This document shows, piece by piece, positions 44,806 through 55,430 of a DNA stretch of 64,000 bases. The first letter of the stretch is position 1; every line of letters starts with the position of its first letter. The translations under genes were made by a program, and so were the position numbers. The notes under the pieces are model-generated. The model searched no databases. It saw only the letters and a list, made by a program, of their open reading frames with translations, and was not told where the DNA came from. The stretch covers positions 62,001 to 126,000 of the forward strand of contig OZ037857.1 in the NCBI GenBank assembly GCA_964035575.1, written 5' to 3'. The DNA comes from Rhynchopus sp. YZ270_cl-10 (lineage: Eukaryota > Euglenozoa > Diplonemea > Diplonemida > Diplonemidae).

Positions 44806-45836
44806 CAGGGCGCGCGCTAACTTTTCGGAAATTTCCCGAAAAAATGGATATCGGGTCCAAAAAAATGTACCTACAGGAAGTATGTGAAGGGGGGCAGAAA
44901 AATCAGGGTCATGTTACATTTCCGAGAAAATCCCGGGCTGTGGTGGGGGATATACGGAAAAATGGACAAAATTTTGGTGACTTAAATTTTCACAAAATAT
45001 GAACCCATACTCGTAAACAAGGGTCATTTTCAGGTCTTTCGGACAGCCAGTACACAGTACACAGTACACAGTACACAGTACACAGTACACAGTACACAGT
45101 ACACAGTACACAGTACACAGTACACAGTACACAGTACACAGTACACAGTACACAGTACACAGTACACAGTACACAGTACACAGTACACAGTACACAGTAC
45201 ACAGTACACAGTACACAGTACACAGTACACAGTACACAGTACACAGTACACAGTACACAGTACACAGTACACAGTACACAGTACACAGTACACAGTACAC
45301 AGTACACAGTACACAGTACACAGTACACAGTACACAGTACACAGTACACAGTACACAGTACACAGTACACAGTACACAGTACACAGTACACAGTACACAG
45401 TACACAGTACACAGTACACAGTACACAGTACACAGTACACAGTACACAGTACACAGTACACAGTACACAGTACACAGTACACAGTACCGTGACTTCACCG
45501 GGCAACACCGGAAAACACCGGCAAACATGGTCAAAATCAGGTGGAATATACATAAGTACATCATGGGGGGGTAGGGAACAGGTAGCGCCGCAGGCGCACG
45601 GTACCCAACTTTTTTTTTTTTTCTTTCCCCTTTTCTCTGCTTTCTTTTGATTGCGCGAGCCGATTGCTCTCCACGGTGGGGTCACATGTGTGTCCAAAAA
45701 CTATCTGAAGTGCCCTTACTGTACAAAATGGGATTCTCTGATTTTCTTAAGGAAATCGTGTAATCAAAAAATTTTTGTACCGCGAAAAAACCTCGAAAAA
45801 ACCGGGTGTGAGGGTGTGGATTTAGCGCGCGCCCTG
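44806..45836. mobile_element. hAT-type MITE, 1,031 bp
   Basis: Inverted ends CAGGGCGCGCGCTAA are flanked by the 8-bp duplication CCCGTGGC (44798-44805 and 45837-45844), a clear hAT signature. It carries the ACAGTAC array and no ORF of note, and is inserted in the CAGG-ended element. The region after the left end resembles parts of the MITE at 32215-33067 (ATGGACAAAATTTTGGTGAC style). Confidence 0.9.
45049..45487. repeat. (ACAGTAC)n array, about 62 copies
   Basis: An uninterrupted 7-bp period inside the hAT-type MITE. The unit contains the palindrome GTAC. Confidence 0.98.
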
Positions 45837-45930
45837 CCCGTGGCATGATGGAAAAAAAAAAAAAAAAAAAAAAAACGCCCAAAAACGTGGCATGATGGCA
45901 TGATGGTTAGCAAAAGGCCTGGTGAAAACA

Positions 45931-46140
45931 CCAAAAAAAAAAAAACACTTCTAAAAGTGTCAAATATGCCCTGCGCGAGCGCGTACTTTGTTTCCAACCC
46001 CCCTGTTACACCGACACCCTCGCTGAATTTTCTGGAAAGAAAATAAAAAATCAACACTGCATTTGTTACACGCAACGGTTTTATCATGAAAAGTTTGAAA
46101 ACAAACAAACAAAACGGAACAAGGGTTTTTCTCTTTAATA
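45931..46140. other. Receptor-spacer segment between insertions
   Basis: From about 45970 onward it matches 54768-54925 of the sister unit (GAGCGAGCGCGTACTTT..., ATCAACACTGCATTTGTTAC), so the ancestral spacer resumes here. Confidence 0.6.
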
Positions 46141-46253
46141 CCCATTTTCCTAGTACCCATTTTCGTTAATACCCATTTTCAAAAGTGGGTACTAACGAAA
46201 ATAAAAAGTGGGTATTAAAGAAAAGAAAAAATGGGTATTATCGAAAATATTTT

Positions 46254-46338
46254 GGGTACTGGGTACTGGGTACTGGGTACTGGGTACTGGGTACTGGGTA
46301 CTGGGTACTGGGTACTGGGTACTGGGTACTGGGTACTG
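46254..46338. repeat. (GGGTACT)n array, about 12 copies
   Basis: A 7-bp period that grows directly out of the inner end of the TIR (TTTTGGGTACT). The unit matches the GGGTAC phrase of the TIR itself. Confidence 0.97.
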
Positions 46339-46773
46339 ACCCAGGTACACTGGGTACTGGGCACCCAGAGAAGGCACCTTGACAGCAGCGAAGGCGCAAG
46401 ACAAGGTATGTAAATATGTTTACTGAATATTCAACAACCTACATACCCACCTTTTTACTCAAATGATTTCAATGTTCACTTTCACTCCACCTCTCACTCC
46501 CCATCGTCCCTCCTCGTCATTCTCTCATTTGCAGTTACTATGATGCACTTATTTTTTTAAGAAGTCACCTTCTTTAATTTCCCCACCACTCACAACTTCA
46601 CTTTTAAACAGGTATCGCGAGTGCAACATCGAGAACCAACTGCGCAGAACGAGCGAACATATTGGACATTTATATTGCGAACATATTGAACCTTCGCCGC
46701 TCTCCGACATTCAGTAACTCAAAATTCAAAGGGCGTTCACCGGCATCAATCTCGGGAATATCTACGGTGAAAA

Positions 46774-47948
46774 GGGGGTGGGAACACTTTGTCAGTCACT
46801 GCTATAGCCATTAACCAGGGAGCATAGCTAGTGCAAGAAATTCGACTTTGGAAATCTTCCGGAAAGTCTGTCCTCTGCTCACGGAGGACTAGACACAAGA
46901 AAATATTGTTTGTTCCCCCAGAAAACCAGTGCACAATTCACACTCCTTGTGGGTGGTCTTGTTGCCTTTTCGTCATAGTAATTTTGGCCCAGGCATGCTC
47001 TTGAAGCATGACAATTTAGTGTGTATGGGGCAGGGTGTTGTTTTGTTCTGAATTCTCTTTGTTATAACATCTAAGTCAATCGCGGGTGGTGGTTTGTGTA
47101 GCGTGAGGCACTCTTTTTAGCAAACTTCCTGCGGCTGCTAAAGTGTTATTTCTTCGGATTTAACAACGTACAGCGTAACATAGTGGTTTCGCCTGGTCGA
47201 CACAACCTTTGATAGATATGGGATAACCAACCCCCTTCGACCCCTTGTGGGTTCACTGAACAAGCCCTAGTGGTAGTTAAACGCGATTGACATTTACATT
47301 CCTAGAGATGAAAGAACAAGACAACACTTCTGTACCCGCGCATCAAAATTGTGGAAAACTTTGCACCCCAAACACCCTCAACAACGCCCGCCAAAAGGCG
47401 CCCCTTGTTGCTGGGAGTTGGTTCTCATGATACCTGCACAGCGGGCATTCCTCTGAGTCCAACGCATGTTTGGCCTGTCTGCGGCGTTGTACTTAAGGTG
47501 CACGAAGACAGGGTCTGGTGGTAAATTTTGCGTAGTACTGCGACGTGGTACTGCGCGGGTCTGGGTACCTGGGTACCTGGGTACAGGAAATTTGTTGTGG
47601 AAGACATCAACCACCATGCATTGAGGAGGGTAAGACAGTGGTCGCAGTTTCTACTTGATAGCATTACAACATTTAACTTCTCCACGGGGGTCTTGGGCCG
47701 TTCACTCGGTTCTACCTTGACTACCGGAAGATATTATTCTTGAGGCCTTTTTGGTCTCTAGAATATCCGGTCTTCCCGAACGGAGGCACACTTTGTGTGT
47801 TACTACGACCTGGCAATTTCCAGCAGTAGGTTAAGTAATCTTTCTTGTAAATTGTTGGAACATTATCTCCTCAGTGCATGAATGCCCCACGTGACTGGAC
47901 ACTTTTGTGTTTGTCATGTGGAGCTGTGGTTGCTCTTTCACGACTTTT
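46774..47948 (+). repeat. Shared interior cassette, copy D
   Basis: Near-identical to copy B and uninterrupted at the point where the 2.86 kb element entered copy B (empty site CTCCTCAGTGCATG at 47867-47880). Hairpins GTCCTC/GAGGAC and CATGCT/AGCATG are present. Confidence 0.85.
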
Positions 47949-47979
47949 TTCCTGTTCCTGGGTACCTGGACCTGGACCT

Positions 47980-48272
47980 GGGTATCTGGGTATCTGGGTA
48001 TCTGGGGTATCTGGGTATCTGGGTATCTGGGTATCTGGGTATCTGGGTATCTGGGTATCTGGGTATCTGGGTATCTGGGTATCTGGGTATCTGGGTATCT
48101 GGGTATCTGGGTATCTGGGTATCTGGGTATCTGGGTATCTGGGTATCTGGGTATCTGGGTATCTGGGTATCTGGGTATCTGGGTATCTGGGTATCTGGGT
48201 ATCTGGGTATCTGGGTATCTGGGTATCTGGGTATCTGGGTATCTGGGTATCTGGGTATCTGGGTATCTGGGT
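47980..48272. repeat. (GGGTATCT)n array, about 36 copies
   Basis: An 8-bp period with one 9-bp unit near the start, ending in GGGTACCCAGTACCCAGG next to the right TIR. It is a one- or two-base variant of the left GGGTACT unit of the same element. Confidence 0.97.
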
Positions 48273-48405
48273 ACCCAGTACCCAGGTACCCAAAATATTT
48301 TCGATAATACCCATTTTTTCTTTTCTTTAATACCCACTTTTTATTTTCGTTAGTACCCACTTTTGAAAAATGGGTATTAACGAAAATGGGTACTAGGAAA
48401 ATGGG

Positions 48406-48778
48406 TACCACCGGATTTAACCCAAAAATAAACGATGGTGGAGATCGCACATCGGCACAGAGGCGTCACACTAGCAAACCTTTCAACAGGACAACAGAGC
48501 TCCCGAGGCCAGAGTCCCGGCACAGCAAAGGACCTAAAGGACCTGCAACACCCTGGGGAAAGGTGTGATGTCTGTGCCCCCACAGCGGCCAGGTGTCCAC
48601 GTAAGGTGTCAACTCGCTCAACAAGCAAGCAGCGGCGGTGCCGGTATTCTCATCCTGAGCAAAAAGGTACCAGTCGGAGCACAAGACCCGGCAAGCCCAC
48701 ACGTGCTGGTAGCAAGTAGAAAAGAAAAGAAAAGAAAGAAAAGAACCCCATGCCCCTAATAACAACGTGTGTAATGAC
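48406..48778. other. Receptor 3' flank with a short AAAGA run
   Basis: It matches 54930-55430 in the next unit (GGTGGAGATCG, then CCCTGGGGAAAGGTGTGATG), but the AAAGA tract here is only about 25 bp and imperfect, against about 290 bp in the next unit. Confidence 0.6.
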
Positions 48779-51418
48779 TCAATGCAGCAACGCAACATAA
48801 GGTTCGTAGGCCTTCGCCTCCACATATCCCAAAAGCTGTTCGTATGCATCACGTTTGTCAGCAGCCACACCGTCAAGCAGAGTGGAAGCCTGCTCAAAGT
48901 CCTGTTTGATGATGAGCTCAAAAACATCGTTCCACAGTGCATGAGGGTTGTTTACTGCCGACTCCAGCTGGTACATCCACTCCTCATTCTCTTCTCCGGC
49001 ACATAAACCCTTCACAGCATACACAACCTGTGCCTTCTCACTCAGCTTTTCGAACAGCACCGCACCTGCACAACGCACCATCGCATGTCCCTCCACCTCA
49101 CGTGAGACAGCACGGTCAATGACACCAGGCAGGTTGTGCTTCTTGTTCCAACGCTCGAGCACAACCACCCACGACATGCACTGTCCAAGAATCGACACCT
49201 TCTTCATCCCGTTGCAGCCCATGTTACCGACACGTGCCTCGCCTGATGTGCACCCGTAAGAAATCCTGTGCACATCCCCAAGTGCTGTTGCTGCTTCGTG
49301 TGCAGCCTTCACACAGGCAACACGGTGTGTGGGACTCGGAACGAAGGCGTTGAAGGTGGCAAGCATCTTGTCTCCTGCAAACGTGTCGCACACACCTTTG
49401 TTGTGCTGCACTGCCACCAGGATCCTCTCAATCACACCACCGTGTGCAGAGAGAATTTCTGAGTCTTTGCGGTTCTTGCAGAAGTCATGCCACGACACGA
49501 CGTTCATGTGTGCCAGCGACACTTTCTTCTTCTTCAGACCTTCCACACGCAGCAGTGCCTTCTGGTTCTGCACCACCGTTGAGCTGCTTCCACCTGAGGG
49601 CGACATCTTCGACTTGGAACAGGAAGCGACAGACCGGGATGCGATAGATGCAGAGGCTGCACCCCCTGTGGACTCGGAGTGTTCACTGTCGTTGACAAGC
49701 ACACTCTGCGGCATGTAGTTCCGGTACTCCACCAGGTTCGCCACCATGGTAACAAAGCTGCGCTGCATCATCCCCACTTCACTCAGCTGCGACACTGCAC
49801 GGCCTGTGTCCACAGCCTCCAGGTTCATCACAGCCACACTTGCCATCTCACCTCCAAGCTTCAGCAGAGGTGACGTGATGTAGCGTGTGAACACAACAGC
49901 AATGGCCAGGAGTGCTGAAATCGCCACACTTGTCACAACCACCATCACAATCACCGCATCCTCCTTCTGTGCTTCTGCAGAGGACAAGTCTGCTGCCACC
50001 TTCGCACGGATTGCATTCGTCGACGCATCAATCGTCTCCATCACAGACTCTCTCGGCACAAGAAGGTTGACGTACCACAAGAGGGCTCTGTGTTTGATTT
50101 CTGACGTCATTGTCCAGTACTCTGAGCTGTTCGAGTCAGACCACTTCACGAATGAGTCTTCTGTCTTCTCCACAAGGTCTCTGTAGTTCTGAGGGTGTGT
50201 GAACACAAACCGCCCGTGCTCTGCAATCACTGATGGGATGTGCAACGTCGCGTCTTCCATTGAGTGGTTCGTGACGTTGATGTAAGTAGCCAGCCCGTAA
50301 GTCCTGCCCAAAGGTGGGATGAAAACATACATTGGGCGGATGTGCCGTCCTTTGTTGTACGCCACAACGTTCCCAACTGTGTGTTTGAAGTGGTCTGCTT
50401 CGACGATGTAGAGTGATGTGTCTGTGGGAAGCAGTTGGTTCTTCACCACATCTGTGAGCCCTTCTGCTCGCACAGTTGTACTCACAGCCCCGACACGTTT
50501 CCCCTGCTTTGGGTACATTGTGTACATCTGTGGGTGGGTGTAGGTGTACGTCAGGTCCCAGGAGGCGTAGTCGAACGTAAGCAGCATGGGAGAATACACA
50601 AGCTCGTCGGCGGGGTTGAGGGGTGGATCATTTGCATGCAGGTACGTCAGTTGTCTCCCCCGCGATGCTACTAATGCTGGTGAAACTATTTGAGAACGAG
50701 GAAAGACACAAAGTCCACGTGACTGACCAACACTGTAGTCTGGCCTCGATATGCAGGGCTGCTTTATCAGTGTCGCATTCAAGTTGCCGAGGTGGTCGAC
50801 GTCAGACCCAATGTCGTAGTCGGTCAGGCCTCGCTGCAGCGTCACAGGATCACGGGATTCAAACATCACCACCGGTTTGTCAAAGCCTATGGAGAAAACC
50901 CCACTAGTGCCATTGACGGGGAATGCGAAGGCCACCTTTGACCCCCATCCTGCAGACGTCCCAGTCCCCTCGGTCCACGGAAACGGGTGTACCGGACTCC
51001 AAGGGTACGTTTCATGCTGAATGTAGTAGAGCCCCATCTCGCTCGAAGCCTTGAAAGCTGCTATGAGAGCTGGATTCATGACCTCCGCCGAAAAGGCAGG
51101 ACTGGTGCTGGTATTAGGGTGATGAGACTTTGCCAGCCTCGCAAGCGTCTCAATCATCTGCTCAGGCACCTTCAGGTACTCCTTCACCGCAGTGTCCACA
51201 TTGCCAAGGACAGAGCGGAGGTAGCGCGACGAGACAGTTTCGATGTCCGCCGTACCACTGTCGAGACACATCCCAAAGCCCTCATCGCCTGTGTCACGTG
51301 CCTTTTCCAGAAGGTCGTCCCATGTTGTCAACGTGAAGCCACCGATGATCGCACCTGTCGACAGAATCAGCACCACGCACAGCAGCAGTGTCAGCGACTG
51401 GATCCCGCATGTGGCCAT
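48779..51418 (-). CDS. Receptor-type protein with degenerate cyclase domain, copy 3
   Basis: 879 residues, intact. The N-terminal 90 or so residues and everything from the NHSMEDATLHIPS segment through TM2, HAMP and most of the cyclase domain match copy 1 almost residue for residue. The ectodomain (about 95-375) is largely different, with shared islands such as ADELVYS and YTMYPKQGKRVGAV. The linker between HAMP and the cyclase domain is also unique (Ser/Ala-rich, SASIASRSVASCSKSKMSPS). Cyclase-site substitutions are the same as in copy 1 (LAHMNVV, ILGQCMSW). It differs from copy 4 only near the C-terminus (DVFELI versus DAFEHI; LLDGVA versus LLDSVA). Confidence 0.88.
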   Translation of the reverse strand: MATCGIQSLTLLLCVVLILSTGAIIGGFTLTTWDDLLEKARDTGDEGFGMCLDSGTADIETVSSRYLRSVLGNVDTAVKEYLKVPEQMIETLARLAKSHHPNTSTSPAFSAEVMNPALIAAFKASSEMGLYYIQHETYPWSPVHPFPWTEGTGTSAGWGSKVAFAFPVNGTSGVFSIGFDKPVVMFESRDPVTLQRGLTDYDIGSDVDHLGNLNATLIKQPCISRPDYSVGQSRGLCVFPRSQIVSPALVASRGRQLTYLHANDPPLNPADELVYSPMLLTFDYASWDLTYTYTHPQMYTMYPKQGKRVGAVSTTVRAEGLTDVVKNQLLPTDTSLYIVEADHFKHTVGNVVAYNKGRHIRPMYVFIPPLGRTYGLATYINVTNHSMEDATLHIPSVIAEHGRFVFTHPQNYRDLVEKTEDSFVKWSDSNSSEYWTMTSEIKHRALLWYVNLLVPRESVMETIDASTNAIRAKVAADLSSAEAQKEDAVIVMVVVTSVAISALLAIAVVFTRYITSPLLKLGGEMASVAVMNLEAVDTGRAVSQLSEVGMMQRSFVTMVANLVEYRNYMPQSVLVNDSEHSESTGGAASASIASRSVASCSKSKMSPSGGSSSTVVQNQKALLRVEGLKKKKVSLAHMNVVSWHDFCKNRKDSEILSAHGGVIERILVAVQHNKGVCDTFAGDKMLATFNAFVPSPTHRVACVKAAHEAATALGDVHRISYGCTSGEARVGNMGCNGMKKVSILGQCMSWVVVLERWNKKHNLPGVIDRAVSREVEGHAMVRCAGAVLFEKLSEKAQVVYAVKGLCAGEENEEWMYQLESAVNNPHALWNDVFELIIKQDFEQASTLLDGVAADKRDAYEQLLGYVEAKAYEPYVALLH

Positions 51419-51919
51419 CGTGTGGGAAGCGGGGTGGGACACAGGGAGAATGCTGGATGGTGTGTGGTGTGGCACAGAGGGGATGCAAGAGAAGGGACAA
51501 GACAGGGTGTGTGGGTGGTTGCTGATAACTATTAGGGGTAAATTCTTGCGCAGAATATGGCCCAATATGTGGGTGTGGTATGTGGGTATTGAGGTTTCTT
51601 CTTAGTTTCTTGTTGAAAGTGACTGCATGTCGTCACTGCCTGACGCCCATTATGTTGAAACATCCTTCGCCGCTTCCACGTAACAGGATAGTGGCTGAAT
51701 GATGCATAAGAAATGTGTCGCAGGCTCATTCCAGTGGGAAGGCTAAGTAGTAAACAGACGCAGTGTCAAATAATCAACATGAGACGACAACTGGCTGACG
51801 TGCGTGCTCAGCTTGCTATTCACAATTGTGGTCAAACATGAGTACCACTATGATAGAAACTGACTTCAACATGTCGCGGAATTGCAAGCACACACATACA
51901 AATAAAAGAAAAACTTGAA

Positions 51920-51950
51920 AGATGAATGTGCCTCTCGTGCACACACATCT
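51920..51950 (+). ncRNA. Dispersed hairpin motif upstream of receptor copy 3
   Basis: TGTGC-CTCTCGT-GCACA within AGATG ... CATCT, about 500 bp upstream of the start codon on the opposite strand. Confidence 0.55.
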
Positions 51951-52753
51951 TCTCGCGCAGGAACATGCTGGGGTTGAAGATGGGCCGTCTCTTTACAAAG
52001 ACGGCTGTTGGGATGATGGTTCACATCGTGTAAAAATTTCAAGTTGGAAAAGACAAGAAGCAGTGGTAGGAGGCAATACAACTCGAGCCAAGTTGTTTGT
52101 AAGGTTTTTTTTTTTTTTTTTTGAAAAGGCTTAATAAAGCTGTTCCATTGTTACTCGCATTTCCGCAAAATACACAAATGCATTCACTCTTACGGTATCC
52201 TGTTTGGAGCCAGCTTCTTCTAGATGGCGCCCACGCGATACCATTTAAGCAGCGCCTGTGTGATACACTGTGCTGGCAAAGACGAAGAAAGCGTGTTGTG
52301 AGGTATTACAAAAAAAAAGGCAAAGAAAAGACAAAATGAACGCAACAAGTGGCAACTAGGGAGACGCTTCCATGTAACGGCAAGCCACAAGAGTACAACA
52401 ACGCCAAACTCTTGAGATACAGATGCCAAATGAGACCCGGTGTCTCTCTTCTTTCTTATGTGCAACAGACTAACATGACGCTAGCCACGACTGCCAAGGC
52501 AGAGCAGGGTCCAAGAAAGGATATCAGTAAAAAAATAAAATACAGTATTTCAACATATTCAAAATAAAATGGTGTAGCTGAAAAATAAAATATTAGGGTA
52601 GCACAACTAAAAATCGTGTTACCCTTAGTCTGTTTTGTGTACTCCTTTTGTGTAGGGTTTTTGGGTTTTTGGGAAACAATAAAAATAACAACAACTAATT
52701 GCTACTGCCGAAAAAACGGGGTTTCGAAACCACCGTAGCATCCTGGTACTCTA

Positions 52754-53098
52754 ATGGGGTCTGATGCCTGGTGTGATCGACGACGAGTTTTCATCTGTGT
52801 ATTCTGTGTTCCTTCCGCACGCTTCGACGACCACGATGCGTGGGAGCCTGTGGACGACTACGAGCACGCCGAGTCTGCCTCTGCAGCCACCGAGCAGATG
52901 GTTATCGAGACTGCCGAGCTACGTCCAACAACGCTATCGGATGGCGCTGAAGAGGAGTCTGAAGACGACAGCCCTTCGCTTCTTGAACGTTTCAGGTGCA
53001 GACATCCCAGTAGTTCTGGCAGTACGAACAGCGTTTGCGCATACCTGCAGAAAGAGCAGAGAGCGCTGGGCGTATTGTCGATTATTTCTACAGGGTGA
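52754..53098 (+). CDS. Hypothetical acidic ORF in the unit spacer
   Basis: A 114-residue frame with an acidic, coding-like middle (DDHDAWEPVDDYEHAESASA and EEESEDDSPSLLERF) and Cys residues at both ends. An identical copy is at 59406-59750. It lies on the plus strand, opposite to the host genes, and stops about 120 bp before the TA-type element at 53220. It may be an exon or remnant of a mobile-element gene. No family recognised. Confidence 0.32.
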   Translation: MGSDAWCDRRRVFICVFCVPSARFDDHDAWEPVDDYEHAESASAATEQMVIETAELRPTTLSDGAEEESEDDSPSLLERFRCRHPSSSGSTNSVCAYLQKEQRALGVLSIISTG

Positions 53099-53219
53099 AG
53101 TTCCCGGATTGTGGGTCCCCCCATATCCACAGCACACCCCGTATTTTTTCGATAGTGGTGTGACCACTCAAACCGATTCTCCGAGGTTCTTCCGTGGTTC
53201 TTCCGTAGGTACTCCGGTA

Positions 53220-54260
53220 AGGGGGGTATACTTTTTTTTTGTTGTTTTCGGTTTTCGCCACCCGGGGGGCTTCGAGACCTGGCAACCGCACACGTACCAC
53301 ACAGGTGACACAGTATACACAGTATACACAGTATACACAGTATACACAGTATACACAGTATACACAGTATACACAGTATACACAGTATACACAGTATACA
53401 CAGTATACACAGTATACACAGTATACACAGTATACACAGTATACACAGTATACACAGTATACACAGTATACACAGTATACACAGTATACACAGTATACAC
53501 AGTATACACAGTATACACAGTATACACAGTATACACAGTATACACAGTATACACAGTATACACAGTATACACAGTATACACAGTATACACAGTATACACA
53601 GTATACACAGTATACACAGTATACACAGTATACACAGTATACACAGTATACACAGTATACACAGTATACACAGTATACACAGTATACACAGTATACACAG
53701 TATACACAGTATACACAGTATACACAGTATACACAGTATACACAGTATACACAGTATACACAGTATACACAGTATACACAGTATACACAGTATACACAGT
53801 ATACACAGTATACACAGTATACACAGTATACACAGTATACACAGTATACACAGTATACACAGTATACACAGTATACACAGTATACACAGTATACACAGTA
53901 TACACAGTATACACAGTATACACAGTATACACAGTATACACAGTATACACAGTATACACAGTATACACAGTATACACAGTATACACAGTATACACAGTAT
54001 ACACAGTATACACAGTATACACAGTATACACAGTATACACAGTATACACAGTATACACAGTATACACAGTATACACAGTACACACTATATACGGGCGGTT
54101 CATTTTTTTTCAACGAATTTTTTCCGTTATTTTCGCGCGAAAATGCCATTTTTGGCACGTTTCAACCAATACAAACCCGTGGTGACCTCTCTCAGTCAAA
54201 TTTGTGGTCATTTCCCCCTTGTGACAGAAACTGAGAACAACAAAAAAAAAGTATACCCCC
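53220..54260. mobile_element. TA-flanked TIR element with 9-bp array, 1.04 kb
   Basis: Inverted ends (A)GGGGG(G)TATACTTTTTTTT then GTTGTT are flanked by TA (53218-53219 and 54261-54262). Most of the length is the TATACACAG array, whose unit echoes the GTATAC of the TIR. Outside, both flanks carry TTCTCCGAGGTTC and GGTTCTTCCGT repeats, perhaps a pre-existing tandem target. The copy at 59872-60903 shows that insertion preceded unit duplication. Confidence 0.72.
53308..54080. repeat. (TATACACAG)n array, about 86 copies
   Basis: A perfect 9-bp period. All frames are open, so long ORFs here are artefacts. The unit contains the palindrome GTATAC. Confidence 0.99.
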
Positions 54261-54262
54261 TA

Positions 54263-55105
54263 GCAGTTCTCCGAGGTTCCTCCGTGGTTCTTCCGTGGGT
54301 TCCCCGTACCCCTTGAATCACACCAGAGAGCACTTTTTTTTTTTTTTTTTGAGCTTTTTTTTTGAGGCACCAATTCTTTAGGGAAAATGTCCGTTGCGTT
54401 CTCGAGTGTAAAAGAGAACAGCAGAGAGCAGGGAGCGAAGATATCAACACATGTGTATACCGGATTCACTGTTTCCTAATACCACCATTATCTCTTATTC
54501 ATGTTACGGGCATGGTCATCCACAAGCACTGTCCAGGAGGCAGCACTCGCAACACGTTGTGCGTCATGATAGTCAAGCGGATGTTTCTGTACGGCCATAG
54601 CGTGCGTTGCTTTGCGTCTAACTTTGTTTTTTGTTTTTTTTTTTTTTTTGTATACAACAGACGAAGCGGTACGCGTACGGTTGTCAGGAAATAGTACTGA
54701 CCGGGGATGCGTCCAACGAAAATCACGTCGTGGAGAAGAGTTCAAGAATGTAGGTTTTATTATGTTGAGCGAGCGCGTACTTTCTTTCGAACCCCCTGTT
54801 TCACACCGACCAAGAAAAGTTTGATAGTTCCACCCTCGCTGAATTTTCTGGAAAGAAAATAAAAAATCAACACTGCATTTGTTACACGCAGCGGTTTTAT
54901 CATGAAAAGTTTGAAAACAAAAAAAAATATACGGTGGTGGAGATCGTGGAGGTCACACTAGCAAACTTTTCACTAGGGGACAACAGAGCTCACGACGGAA
55001 GACAGGCCAGAGTCCCGGCACAGCAAATGACCTGCAACACCCTGGGGAAAGGTGTGATGTCTGTGCCCCCACAGCGGCCACGTGTCCACGTAAGGTGTCA
55101 ACTCG
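54263..55105. other. Unit spacer, no gene
   Basis: Poly-T tracts and short frames only. The last part (from about 54770) is the segment that also survives at 45970-46130 and 48410-48720. Confidence 0.5.
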
Positions 55106-55396
55106 AAAGAAAAGAAAAGAAAAGAAAAGAAAAGAAAAGAAAAGAAAAGAAAAGAAAAGAAAAGAAAAGAAAAGAAAAGAAAAGAAAAGAAAAGAAAAGA
55201 AAAGAAAAGAAAAGAAAAGAAAAGAAAAGAAAAGAAAAGAAAAGAAAAGAAAAGAAAAGAAAAGAAAAGAAAAGAAAAGAAAAGAAAAGAAAAGAAAAGA
55301 AAAGAAAAGAAAAGAAAAGAAAAGAAAAGAAAAGAAAAGAAAAGAAAAGAAAAGAAAAGAAAAGAAAAGAAAAGAAAAGAAAAGAAAAGAAAAGAA
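55106..55396. repeat. (AAAGA)n array, about 58 copies
   Basis: A perfect 5-bp period just 3' of receptor copy 4. Confidence 0.99.
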
Positions 55397-55430
55397 CCCC
55401 TGCCCCTAATAACAACGTGTGTGTAATGAC

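Larger units (their letters stand above)
43988..45921. mobile_element. CAGG-ended TIR element (carries a nested hAT MITE)
   Basis: Inverted ends CAGGCCTTTTGCTAAC are flanked by the direct repeat GTGAAAACA (43979-43987 and 45922-45930), which is 9 bp (a hAT would give 8). It contains an ATCATGCC array at the left and a short matching GGCATGAT remnant at the right end, and is interrupted by the element at 44806-45836. About 0.9 kb without the insertion; no transposase. Confidence 0.78.
46141..48405. mobile_element. 2.27 kb TIR element with 117-bp ends
   Basis: Inverted ends begin CCCATTTTCCTAGTACCCAT and continue nearly identically for about 117 bp (46141-46257 and 48288-48405). They are flanked by TA (46139-46140 and 48406-48407). 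Just inside the ends are a 7-bp GGGTACT array (left) and an 8-bp GGGTATCT array (right), with cassette copy D between. No transposase. A TA duplication suggests the Tc1/mariner group, but the long TIR is unusual. Confidence 0.82.
48779..55430. repeat. 6.65 kb tandem unit, first copy
   Basis: Gene plus spacer. The next unit starts at 55431 with an offset of 6,652 bp, and the third at 62044 with an offset of 6,613 bp. The 39-bp difference equals one 9-bp unit in the TATACACAG array plus 30 bp in the AAAGA array. Confidence 0.9.

Noticed and set aside
44476-45697. Cys/His- and Cys/Val/Tyr-repeat frames over the ATCATGCC and ACAGTAC arrays, and similar frames over the arrays at 39577-39984 and 47831-48450
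   Set aside because: Artefacts of stop-free tandem repeats, open in several frames and both strands.
51419-51565. In-frame 49-codon N-terminal extension of receptor copies 2 to 4 (start MGHILRKNLPL)
   Set aside because: Copy 1 has a 1-nt indel in this stretch that changes the frame, and a signal anchor begins at MATCGIQS. The extension is therefore not conserved as protein.
53168-54234. Long open frames of repeating YTV, YCV or YTQ peptides over the TATACACAG array (also 59820-60877)
   Set aside because: A 9-bp perfect repeat without stops keeps all its frames open. The peptides are pure repeat translation and the frames exist on both strands.
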